Of a stretch of DNA of 64,000 nucleotides, positions 26,886 to 36,886 are shown piece after piece. The stretch is from NCBI RefSeq assembly GCF_900116875.1, contig NZ_FPCC01000002.1, positions 186,001 through 250,000 of the forward strand, given 5' to 3'. The stretch is from Butyrivibrio sp. INlla21. GTDB taxonomy: Bacteria; Bacillota; Clostridia; Lachnospirales; Lachnospiraceae. The notes under the pieces are model-generated. The model had not been told where the DNA came from. It ran no database searches and worked only from the letters and a program-made list of their open reading frames with translations. The translations under genes were made by a program, and so were the position numbers. How positions within the stretch are numbered: position 1 is the first letter of the stretch; the number at the start of each line of letters is the position of its first letter.

Positions 26886-28319
26886 CATTCTGTTACTTTT
26901 ATGACCTACATCTGTAGGCGAGTAGTCATTTCTGGCTACTTCTCGCATTTCTTGTTTTTAGGATTATAGTGCGAGGTCGGACTGGATCTTCACCCTGCTG
27001 ACAGGGGAACAACGAAAGAGACGTAGTTACCTACGCCTCTGTTACAGTCTCTACGGATTCTATATTTAGTTCATTTTGTAGTATTTTTTCAATTTTATCG
27101 AAGTCATAATGCCATATTTCAATTAACTTTATATTGTGGTCAAAAGCATATTTCCTTTTTAGAAAGTCATGTTTTTGCTGCACGGCAAAATGATTTTCTC
27201 CACCGAAATAATTAACCGGGTACTCATGTTGAGCACCTTGGAATTCAATCAAACGATTGTGTTTTGGCAAATAAAAGTCATAAGAAAGAGGGTTTCTTTT
27301 CCCTTTTAAGTCTGCAAAACGATAATTATGAATATAGGGAACGTTATAGTGCCTTAAGAACTGTTTTACACGTTCCTCACCAGAATAAGGTTTGCGACAC
27401 TGCCCACATCCATAACTTAACACATTTGCTGGACGAGCATAAAAATCATTACCACACTTGTTGCAGTGATGAAGAATTGAAACACTGGCACCTTTATAAG
27501 GTTCTTTTGCAAATATATCTGGGAATTTGGTATTTAGCTCCAATTTATATTCCTCAGTCGTTTTCTTACACCTAGCGCTAGTAGCCGTATCAGCGCACAC
27601 AGGACATCCACTTCCGCGAAGGACGTTCCCGGCCATAGGAGACCAATGGTATCCACACACTGAACACTCAACATCAATAGGTCTACGGGCCCCACTATAC
27701 TTACCTATTATTTTTATATTCGGAGATACCGCCGCGCACTGAGAAACGTATTCGTCTTGTGACTTCGTTCGCTTCTGGATACGTTTTGTGTTATTGCAAT
27801 AGGAACAACCAACGCCTTGCATAGCGTGATTAGGATCAAGCATAAAATGGGTTCCACATGCTTTGCATCCGTGTAAAATTTTCTCTTTTGAATATGTGTA
27901 TTCCCCCAATGGATAAATGTTTGGATTGATTTTTGCTAATAAATCGCGATATTCTTGTGTGCTTCTTGTTTTCTTTTTTCCCATATCCTTATAAGAACAT
28001 ACGGGACATGCCGTGCCAGATAGGATATTGGCAGGTTGCACACTCCATTCTCTTCCACATTTTAGACATTTATGCAAAATTTTAGTATTAGTTCCCTTGT
28101 ATTCTTCTACACACTCAATATTGGGATTACATTTTGAAAGTTCTGATTTATATTCTTCGGTCGTTTTTCTTTTCATACAATAACCTCTTGCATGAATTAT
28201 TATACTACAAAAAATTAACAAAATATAGTCTTTCCTCGGTCTTGTCCTTCCTATAGGATTTTAACCGATATAGTTGTTTTTTCTAAAAACGCATTACTGC
28301 GTTTCTTGGCATATAATTT
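26886..28319 (-). ncRNA. Group I intron 1 of the tape measure gene, with homing endonuclease
   Basis: 1434 nt. The 5' part has TATCGGTTAAAATCC and AAGACCGAGG, the P4/P5-side signatures of group I introns; the 3' part has GTAGAGACTG and GAAGATCCAGTCC, the P7 pair. The upstream exon ends in T and the intron ends in G, as group I splicing requires. An endonuclease gene occupies 27031-28176. Boundaries were fixed by restoring the tape measure frame. Confidence 0.85.
27031..28176 (-). CDS. EDxHD (Vsr-like) homing endonuclease with four zinc-finger repeats
   Basis: A 381-residue protein encoded inside group I intron 1. I used the ATG of MKRKTTEEYK (AGAGG seven nt upstream). Residues 1-262 are four repeats of about 65 residues, each with two Cys pairs (37/40 and 57/60 in the first), treble-clef or ribbon-like DNA-binding fingers. 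Residues 265-365 form a Vsr-like nuclease: Glu267, Asp300 in SYDFYLP, IEFQGAQH, and His336-Asp337 in QQKHDFLKRKYA, matching the EDxHD family that includes I-Bth0305I. It should cut intronless tape measure alleles to spread the intron. Confidence 0.85.
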   Translation of the reverse strand: MKRKTTEEYKSELSKCNPNIECVEEYKGTNTKILHKCLKCGREWSVQPANILSGTACPVCSYKDMGKKKTRSTQEYRDLLAKINPNIYPLGEYTYSKEKILHGCKACGTHFMLDPNHAMQGVGCSYCNNTKRIQKRTKSQDEYVSQCAAVSPNIKIIGKYSGARRPIDVECSVCGYHWSPMAGNVLRGSGCPVCADTATSARCKKTTEEYKLELNTKFPDIFAKEPYKGASVSILHHCNKCGNDFYARPANVLSYGCGQCRKPYSGEERVKQFLRHYNVPYIHNYRFADLKGKRNPLSYDFYLPKHNRLIEFQGAQHEYPVNYFGGENHFAVQQKHDFLKRKYAFDHNIKLIEIWHYDFDKIEKILQNELNIESVETVTEA

Positions 28320-31300
28320 ACCAAGCGAGTCTTTTGATTTAAGCTGCGTTGTAGTTGATATTCGGCTTTTTGCAGATTTATAGCCTGTTGTCTCTTTTGG
28401 TTGGCTTCTTCAAGAGCGTCTATTTGATCTTCAATAGCATCAATCTGATCTTCATATCCCTTAATCTCATCGTCGATTAAGTCTATTTCTTTTTCTTTAG
28501 CCTCAATCAAATCATCGAGATGGTCTATCTGGTCTTGATATGCTTCTGCGGCAGCATCCTTCTCATCGTTAAGTGCTTGAACAGCGGCATCTCTGCCTTT
28601 CTGAGCAGCACTAATACGCTTATTAAGAAGAGTACCGACAGCAGAGAAGATTGACTCGTAGTAGGAGATAGCTCTTTGGAAGTAATCACCCATACGCTTG
28701 GCGTATTCGTCTCCGTAGCCGTCTACATCCTTAAAGTATTTCTCAATAAGAGCCTTGTATTTATCAAGGAATTGCTTCTCGGACAATATACCTGCATCAC
28801 GTTGTTCTTCAAGGGCTTTAAGTTCTTTTTCAAAAGCTTCGATATAAGTATCGGCAGCTTCTTTGCCAGCTCCGCCAGCAGCTTTAGTGTTCTTTCCACC
28901 TCCGCTAAAATCAATCTTTGGCATTTCTATCTTTGTAAATTCGCCAACGATTTGTCTCCAAGCTTCTTCGGGAGAAACAGAGTAGCTATGCTCATAACCT
29001 CTATTGTTAGTCATTTCGACCAATTTTGCAGCGGCGGCAGTTCCGAAATATGCGGATGCAAGCTGTGACAAGGCCGCCACCTTATCATCAACATTCAGTC
29101 CGGTATTATTAAATACTGTTTCGGTAGCTACAAGGTCTGCCAAATACACTTTTGCCAGATTAGACATCTGAGCTTCTTGAACAAATTTAGCTGAAGCGTT
29201 CTCGGTTTCACCTGCCATATCGGAACTAGCAGCAGCAAGAGCAGCAGCAGTATTTGCCTGAACTTCCATTTGTGCGTTAAGTTCTTCCATCACAACTTCA
29301 TTAGCATTAACAACACCCATTTCTCTAAGCATCTGCTCGAGAACTTTTGCATTCTCCTCAGAGAAATCACCAGATGCTTTAGCCGCGTTAAAGTACGAAG
29401 TCGCAAGACCATTAAACGCACTCTGAACCTCTGTTGCAGTAGAAGAGGAGTTACCTATTACTGAGAGGAATTTATCTACGTCTTCTGTTTTGCTTTCCCA
29501 ATCAATATTAAGGTCTTCGTCTAAGTCTTCAAAGGCGGACCTAAGTCCTTCAAGGTCTTCAGCACCAATATGAGATAAGTCAAAGCCTTTTTCACCATTG
29601 AATATCTCGTCGTATACCTTACCAAGTTCCTCGAACTGTGGAAGTATACGAGAGTTTACATTGGCAACAGCCGTGGAAAGAGTACTTGCACGTTTTGTCT
29701 CAGCATCAGTTACCGCTTCAACAGCTTCTTTTTGTTCCCAATAATACTCAACAAGTTCTTTTACAGTGAGGCCATATTTGCTGCACAGCGCATCCAACGA
29801 AGGGAACTGAGCCATAAGTCTATCTTGTGCAGACTTAAGGTTATCAGTGCTATTTATAGCATTCTTTATTTCGTTAATCGCATATTCCGATTCAATACCG
29901 GTTATGCTATTAAAAGGGTCAAACTCCCCTGCAAGAATTTCATATTCGCGAAGAGAATTGCGAATGCCCTTAAGTCTTTTCTTTGTGTCACCGAGCTCTT
30001 TTTCAGCATCTCTTCTTGCTTTCCCCGTTGTAAGATAATCTCCGTTAGATGTTCTGTCTTCAAGAGCTTGAACTAATTCTTCTTCCAATTCCAAATACGA
30101 ATTGTACTTATTTAACAGTTCACCATATTCGTCTGATTTTGTTTCTTTTTTGAGCTCTTCAAACTTGTTTTTTCTATCTTCCAGCTTTTTGTTAAGTTTC
30201 TTTAATTCCTTTTCAGTTTTAGCGTTATCTAAATCTGCTGTAATAGAATCAATTTCCGCACTCAAATTTCTGAGATCAGATAAAGCGAAGCCCATCTTAA
30301 GCTGCAAAGGACCTAAATCCCCTCGGCCAAAGATGTCGTTACTCAACCTTGTTGCAGCATTGTCCTCATCGAAAAAGTTAGCAAAAGTCTTTTTAGTTAG
30401 ATCTTCATAATTACGTTGTTTTTCGATTTCAAGAAGTTTTTCTTGTACGCTAAGCTCTCTTTCTAAATAATCAATACGCCTAGTATCATAAGGAGTTTTC
30501 TTCTCGAGATTTCTAAGACTTTCAAGTTCTGAGGTTATATTCGCTATAGACTCAGTACAATCATCTACTCTTTTCTTGGATTCCTCAACAGAAGATGTAA
30601 GAGCATCAAATGTGGCAACTGTTCCAGCTATTGCGGCCGCAGCCAGGATAGCCCAACCAACAGGAGTTCCCACTAAAAATGCTGCCATCGCTTTTACATT
30701 TGCCCACAACGAGGCGGTAAGAGCGTCAACAGAAACAGTAGCGGTAGCGTTTGCGCCGGCTAACCCCGCTTTAGCAAGAATGTCAGCCTTGGTAGCAGCA
30801 CTAACACCTGCTATAGTCAGTATTTCTTCTGCCTGTGCTTTAGTAAGAGTTTTTGTGGTAGCAATAACTAACTCATTGGCAGCAGCCTGTTCCACAAGGT
30901 CTTTAGAATTTAACAAACTTGCTGTTTTAGCTATGGTTTGCATGGATTCAAACGTGGCTTTTAATTCTTTAAAATTCTTTACAAGAGCAACGATGCCCGC
31001 AATTGAAGCACCTGCACCGAGAAGACCGATGTGCTCAACTATTTCATCAAGAATATTAACAATCACTGTGCCAATATCAACAATATCCTTGACAAGCTGA
31101 GAGTCAACTAAGTCGGCTTCAAGTTCTTGCATGCTTGCTGTAAATCTATCTAACGAGTACTGAATACTCATCATATAGTTTTGTTGCTCTTTAGCTGCGC
31201 TTCCAGCAGCATGAGTTGCTTTGTCGTAAACTTGCTCTACCAATTCAGCGTTCTGCAAAAGAGCGATCAAAACGTTTGAATTTCGTTTACCTGCCAAGTC

Positions 31301-31691
31301 TTCAGCCAAAGCAGCTTGTTGGATATCAGTAAGCTCTTTCCAGTGCTTACCAATACCAATAATGATCTGGTCGATGGTTTTATAAGTTTCTTCATCTTCC
31401 ATAATGTCAAAGCCTGTCATAGCTTTGACTTCTCTTCTTAGCTTAGATGAAAGATTTAATACATCTTCTTCCTCTTCACCAAGTTCTTCTAACTCAACTT
31501 TACTACCTCGAATTCTGGCAGAAAGGGTTTTCATTGCTGTTCCGACCATCTCAGGGTTCTGAACAACAGAGTTAGCAGTTGTTATAACTGAAATAGCACC
31601 TTCGAGAGAGGTGTTTGCGGCATTGAATGAAGCGGCACTTCGTTGAAGTGCTTCTCCTATGCCCGCCGTATCTATCGCAAAATTGTTCGCT
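28320..31691 (-). CDS. Tape measure protein, exon 3
   Basis: 3372 nt. It starts inside the conserved TP901-type core (NNFAIDTAGIGEALQRSAASF) and continues with NPEMVGTAMKTLSARIRG. Two long hydrophobic stretches (around GASIAGIVALV and AFLVGTPVGWAILAAAAIAGTVA) are the membrane-insertion helices typical of tape measures. A heptad-rich region ends with LQKAEYQLQRSLNQKTRLV at the junction with exon 4. In isolation it looks like an ORF from ATG 31549, but homology begins upstream of that. Confidence 0.9.
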
Positions 31692-32201
31692 CGGTCTGTT
31701 ACTATGGAATAGCAGATTCCATTATGACTTAGAAATATCTAAGCGGGCAGTCATTTCTGGCTGCCTCTCACGTTTCATTATTGTAGGATTATATCGTGAG
31801 TCCAGACTGTATATTCACCCTATTTATAGGGGAGCAACTTCGGAATGATTGTTACCAATCACCCCTCTGCAGTCGTTACGCATTCTGTAGTGAAAAATAT
31901 TTTCTTTGACACTCCACACGACTAAAGTCGTGGGATTCTTGCTTCAACCACCACTGCGCTCCTAACAAGTTACCTTGCCGGCCCGTCTTACACAATGTCC
32001 ACAAGCGTAAATTCCCGTATGCCCTACGGTATATATATATATATATTAGGCTACTGATAATTTTTAAATTTTTCTTTTTCCATATTTTTCCCTACAGTCT
32101 TTGCTCGGTCTTGCGTGTCCTACCACTACTTTAACCGATATAGTTGCTATCATCTAATTTTAATTAGAGCATTTACATTACTGTAAATGGAGGCAAATTC
32201 T
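31692..32201 (-). ncRNA. Group I intron 2 of the tape measure gene, containing an omega RNA remnant
   Basis: 510 nt. Group I signatures: ATATCGGTTAAAGT and AAGACCGAGCA near the 5' end, CGTAACGACTGCAG and GAATATACAGTC near the 3' end. Splicing ...GAGGT to AGCGAAC gives VYNEV-ANNFAI, exactly the tape measure core. Between the two signature sets, 31906-32031 holds a TnpB-type RNA scaffold, and an (AT)n tract at 32031-32046. No endonuclease gene is present. Confidence 0.85.
31906..32031 (-). ncRNA. TnpB-type omega RNA scaffold inside intron 2 (no tnpB)
   Basis: Contains CCGTA-GGGCA-TACGG followed by GGAATTTACGCTTGTGG, the same architecture as the two IS607-type omega RNAs (three different but complementary stems). 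Then GGCAAGGTAACTTGTTAGGAG, GGTGGTTGAAGCAAGAATCC and the terminal hairpin CCCACGACTTTAGTCGTGTGG, the classic right end of IS200/IS605 elements. All coding sequence is gone, leaving an RNA-only element in a peripheral loop of the intron. Its guide would be read from intron core sequence. Confidence 0.75.
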
Positions 32202-32372
32202 ACCTCGTTGTAAACATCTGCTATATGTTCAGCTTCATCTGCTGTAAGCTGAAAACCCTTAAGGGTAGAAATCATAAACGAACTTGCATCGTCAGCTGAC
32301 ATATTGTCACCGACATTCTGAAAGAGGGTAGTTACCCTTGCAAGTTCTTCTGCATCATCAACATTAAAACCA
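32202..32372 (-). CDS. Tape measure protein, exon 2 (57 codons)
   Basis: A 171-nt exon coding GFNVDDAEELARVTTLFQNV, then GDNMSADDASSFMISTLKGF, then QLTADEAEHIADVYNEV, the strongly conserved core of TP901-type tape measures. It lies between two introns and has no start or stop of its own, so automated annotation would miss it. Placing it restores continuity between exons 1 and 3. Confidence 0.9.
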
Positions 32373-32768
32373 CATATTGTTACTCACTCTGCGTAGAGTG
32401 GGGTAGGACATTTCTGCCTACCTCTGCAATTTCATTTTGTTATATTTGCAGATCAGACCATACCTTCAACTCATAAGAGTTGTCCCCATACGCTTAATCG
32501 TTACCTTTTAAGCTGTGGTCGTTACGGGTGTATAACTTCATCAATTATTTGTATTACCTCATTGTAATTACGCAACATCTCAATTACAGTTAATTCACCA
32601 TACACATTGCCAGTTAAATCTTTTATTTTTGACAATTTAAAACCTCCTTTCGTCTTGAAAGGAGGAATACAAATAATCGTTATACATTTACCCTCGGGGT
32701 TGTCCTCTTCAGGAGTTTCCCCGATTAGAGAGGATTTTCTTATTGCGTATCGCTACACAAAGAGACCT
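32373..32768 (-). ncRNA. Group I intron 3 of the tape measure gene
   Basis: 396 nt, no ORF. AATCGGGGAAACTCC and GACAACCCCGAGG match group I P/Q elements, and GTAACGACCACAGC and GAAGGTATGGTCTG fit R and S. It starts after CT of a Leu codon and ends with G before TGGTTT, giving NK-LGFNVDDAEEL. This is the third intron counted toward the gene's 5' end. Confidence 0.85.
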
Positions 32769-35700
32769 AGTTTGTTAAGCCTCGCCCAATCAGCAGTAAT
32801 GTTGATGACATGAGTTATACTAGATCCTAGTTCCTTTGCAGTCTTTGCGGATACTTCAAAGTTCTGGACTAATCTTTCCGTTGATGCGTCAGATACTTTA
32901 CGAAGTTCAGTAAGAGCAGAGTCAATCTGCGTTACAGTAGTTACAATCTCACGAGCATAACGCATCATGTCTTGCAAACTAAAATACGTTGCTAAGAACT
33001 GAGCATTAGCGGATTTTAACTGCTTTGTAAAAGATCTAAAGAAACTGTTTCCTGTCTGATGAAGGCTTCTTACTTTAGCTTCCACATTGTTGGCTTCAGC
33101 AGCCAACTCGTCTAGCCTTACTTTTGATATCTGTTCTCCCGTATCAATAATCTTTTGGAGCTCAATATGGACTGCATTAAGGGCCTCTTTCGACTCCTTA
33201 CCCATTGCGGTATTATTGTCCATGAACGCCATTATATTATTGTTTAACGAAGTAATATCTTTGATATCCGCAGGAATAAATTCACTTTGCCTCGACTGAT
33301 TACTAACAACATTTAATTCAGATTCAAGGTCTCTTAATGTCGTCAAAAATGCTACAACCTGTTGCCTGACATTATCAATGTTAGAGTCTTTAAAATCTAT
33401 CTGAGGGGCAGCTGACAACTGTTTTAAATTATCAACCAAGTTGTCTACATTAGTAGAAAGTTCAGGCATAAGAGGCTTTGATTGAACACTCTCGGCATCT
33501 GCAATAAATCGTTTTAGTGTCTTTTGAGCAGAAGCTATTACGGACTCCCAGTCTTTCTTTTGGGCTTTCAAACGCTCCGTATCAAATACTTCTGCATGGA
33601 ATTCCTCTGGCAAATTTTCATCAGAACCAACCCACCCGGCATTTCTAATTTCTAAAAGGACTTTGCTGTATTCTTCTAGAGCGTCGATTTGGTTCTGCCA
33701 AGCAGAAGTGTCAGCTCCAGCCTTTGCATTAAGGTACATGTCCTTTGTCAGGCGCGTAATAGCCTTGTCATTGCGTTGAATCTGTTTTTCTAATTCAACA
33801 TAGTTTTCTTTTGTACTTTCAAGGACATAATAATCGCCGTTCTTGTCATACCCACTTTTAGTGGTTCGCGTTCTAAAATGATCAATATAGTCAGTAGAGG
33901 TGACAGAGCCATTGGCATTATGAGTTTCACTTTTATAAACCCGTTCGGAAGCTTCTTGAAGCTGTTGTGCTATTTTCTTAGCGTTCCACTCACGCTGTTT
34001 CTGAGCATCTTCAGCCTTTCTAGCCGCTTCTTCTTCAGCTTTTGCTTCTTCTTCAGCAGCTTTAGCGCTTGCCTTTGTAGCTTCGGTCTTCTTTTTCTTT
34101 GACTCTGTTGCCTTATTATCCTTGGTTGATGTTTCTTCGGCAGCCTCGCCCGCTTTTTTCTCAGATGAAGTTAATCCATCGGTAGCGTCTGTGGCTTCTT
34201 TCACAGCCTCTGGCAGTTTCATTCCCAGAGTTTCAACCAAATACTTAAGACCACCTTCGACACCATCCGAAAGAAGAACTTTCTCAAACTTATCAAAATC
34301 TCCATAGGTAACAAGGTTGCCACCCATAGACTTTGCGCTTGAAGATATAAGTCCCGTGAGACTTTGCGAATGCGCAAAAGCATCTGCAGCCTCTTCCGCG
34401 TTTTTAATTCTCAATGCAACTTCGGTGAATAACTCAGCATGAGCCTTACCAAATAATTTTTCAGCATCAACCGATTTGTCCAGCGCATATGTATAAGCCG
34501 CAATTCTATCGATGAGATTGTTTATATATTGTTCGTTAAAGGTTCCTTTTGTATTAGCATCGTCATAATCCGATAGCAATCGCTTTAGACTTGCCTGCGT
34601 GGTATGAAGTTGACCATTTTTTCTTCTGGCGTCACCGCCATACACTAAGCCCGGAAGGGCATCGTCTCCATAAGGAACAATGCTTCGATTCCCCTTTTTG
34701 CTTTTTTGAGTTAATTCATAATACTCGCGGACCCACTCAACAAGTTTTCTGTATTCTTTTTGAGCCTCAGTAAGATTAGGGATTTCAACAAATTGATTTG
34801 AATAAAAGTTCTTCTGCGCATCCGATGCTTGGTTAATCTCTTTTGCCAACTCTTGCCAATACTCTATGGCAATTCCAAGCATAGCTTTTTGATCAACCTT
34901 TCCATTTGGAGTGGACATAAAGTCTGTTAACTCTGACCTTTGGTTTTCTGGCAGGAAGTCATAAATATCAGAAAGGAATTTTTTAAAGTCAACAAGTGCA
35001 GCACGAGCATCATCCATTTTTCTAGGGGTTTGTTCGAGATAATAATTCAGCTGATGGAAAGCCGTTGCAAAATCTATTGCTTCACTTGAAGAAAGTTCTT
35101 TGTTCCCTACAGAAACTTTCGCCCATATTCTATCAAGAGTCTCAACAAGCTTATTAGCCTCACGCTCGCCTTCGTCACTATTGAAAATGTTTTTTGCAAT
35201 GCTATCACCCTCAACAGTATCTTTTATTTTCTTTACAGACTGAGTTACTGCGTCACCGGCCTTTTCTGCTTCGTTAGAAATATTTTTAAAGAAAGTTCCG
35301 GGAGCAAGATTCTCTATCTGTTGCATGATAGCAAATGCTTCTTTGAAGTTATCAACGTCGTAAAGCCAACCTGTAGAAGGGTTGTTTGCTTTCATATACT
35401 TTGAAGTAATACTTTTTATCTTTTTATCTACAACATCAGGTTTGCCACCGAGCGCAGAGAAAGCATTTGCGTATCTTGCAACGTCAGCCATAGCTTGTTT
35501 TGCTTGTTTTTCTGATCCGTTCTTTATCTTTGATTGATAATTCTCATAAGCTTTTGCAAGATTTTTCTGGGCTGTTTCTGCATCAGTAAAATACTTTTGA
35601 AGCGTATTAGATTTCTTTATATTGTTAAGGTTTTTAAAAAGTGCCTCAATTTCCTGATTGGCGGTGTGAACCTCGGCACTGTTTGCCTTTATGTTTAAAG

Positions 35701-35809
35701 GCTTTTCGGCAGCTCTCTGAGTCTCACTTATGGTATTTCGGATATCAGACAAAAGGTCTTTTATCTCATCTAAATTAAGGCTCGTACCCTTGCTGTGTTT
35801 TTCAGACAT
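32769..35809 (-). CDS. Tape measure protein, exon 1 (N-terminal)
   Basis: 3041 nt coding about 1013 residues from MSEKHSKGTSLNLDEIKDLL. It is mostly heptad-type coiled coil rich in Lys, Glu and Ala, with a low-complexity KKKTEATKASAKAAEEEAKA stretch near 570. The end is TVTQIDSALTELRKVSDA and then SSITHVINITADWARLNKL, the start of the TP901 tape measure core, which continues in exon 2. Read without splicing it would stop after three intron-encoded residues (LFV). It follows the tail chaperone candidates as expected. Confidence 0.9.
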
Positions 35810-35834
35810 CTGTTCTCACCACCTTTCTATAAGT

Positions 35835-36398
35835 TTATAGATGTCTTTTCAAGTAGTCTGTAATATCGTCTAATTGTTTTTGCATCTCATAAAGATTTTG
35901 TTCTATACTCGCGTCCATTTCTTCAACCATTCGATCTCTGGGGGATTCAGTTCTTTCAGCAACTCTTCCCCATTTTACATACGCTGGACCCCCATTGCCC
36001 GGAGGAGGATCCCTATAATAAAGAGTTTGGCTATCGACGGGGCTCCACTGATAGCTAGATTTAGGAGCTCCACCATGCCAACCTTTTATGAATGCTATAT
36101 CATAAATATATTCATTAGAGACACGATGAGACGCAGTTAAAAAACTTTCACTGAATTCATACGTTAAAACATGATCTTTAGACATAGTGACTCTAAAGAC
36201 ATCCTTCAAACTACCTTTTCTATGATATAGATGAGGCTCATATGAACTATAAAAATCAGATATGATTTGTCTTCCTATATCATTAAGGTCGTCAACAAAC
36301 TTTTTATCATATTTAGTTTGGAGCTTATCAATGTTGGTCATCGTTTTATCAATCAGTTTTATTTTCTGTTCCAACATATTGCTGATTCTTTTGTTCAT
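35835..36398 (-). CDS. Probable tail assembly / minor tail protein
   Basis: A 187-residue protein starting MNKRISNMLEQKIKLIDKTM. It overlaps the preceding gene by about 50 bp in the +1 frame and lies directly before the tape measure, where the second tail assembly chaperone usually is. The central part has ASHRVSNEYIYDIAFIKGWHGGAPKSSYQWSPV and the end is coiled coil. Either a separate minor tail protein (HK97 gp10-like) or a chaperone made partly by frameshifting. Confidence 0.5.
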   Translation of the reverse strand: MNKRISNMLEQKIKLIDKTMTNIDKLQTKYDKKFVDDLNDIGRQIISDFYSSYEPHLYHRKGSLKDVFRVTMSKDHVLTYEFSESFLTASHRVSNEYIYDIAFIKGWHGGAPKSSYQWSPVDSQTLYYRDPPPGNGGPAYVKWGRVAERTESPRDRMVEEMDASIEQNLYEMQKQLDDITDYLKRHL

Positions 36399-36855
36399 AT
36401 ATTTTACCCATCTGATCCAAAACAATGCTTAAAGCATCTAACTTAGTTTCAAGGAACGAAGCAAAGTCTCTCTCGTTGCTATAAATATCCTCAACCTTCA
36501 TTTTTAATACGGTTTCAAGTCTCTTATACTCATCTCCTAAACAGGAAGAAATAAAGTACATCACATTATACTGTTCTAATAAATCGAAACCATTCATTCT
36601 TTCGGCACCTTTGCCTAAGTCTAAATCTGTATACTTATCAATAACCGAACATACAAAGAGCATATATCTCATTGACGAATCAATAGAGAACACCTCTTTC
36701 CCTTGAACAGTCTTGTGAGTTGTCGTAGTTGCAATTTTATTGCATATAGAAACTTTTGTGGTATACGGGATATAACTTGTGGTTATGTGTTTTTTTACGC
36801 AAGCATCCTTGTTTTGAGACTTATTAAATTCATCAATAAATTCTTTTACGTTCAT
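36349..36855 (-). CDS. Probable tail assembly chaperone
   Basis: A 168-residue helical protein starting MNVKEFIDEFNKSQNKDACVKKHI. Its position between major tail and tape measure genes and the overlap with the next reading frame fit a gpG-type chaperone that coats the tape measure. No decisive motif. The 3' end contains A-rich codons (AAAATAAAACTG region) that could allow slippage. Confidence 0.5.
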   Translation of the reverse strand: MNVKEFIDEFNKSQNKDACVKKHITTSYIPYTTKVSICNKIATTTTHKTVQGKEVFSIDSSMRYMLFVCSVIDKYTDLDLGKGAERMNGFDLLEQYNVMYFISSCLGDEYKRLETVLKMKVEDIYSNERDFASFLETKLDALSIVLDQMGKIYEQKNQQYVGTENKTD

Positions 36856-36886
36856 CGTTTATTTATCCTTTCATTCCGTTTGCCGG

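Noticed and set aside
28283..31549. Independent 1088-codon gene starting at ATG 31549
   Set aside because: The conserved tape measure core continues upstream of that ATG to the splice site at 31691, so it is an exon, not a gene.
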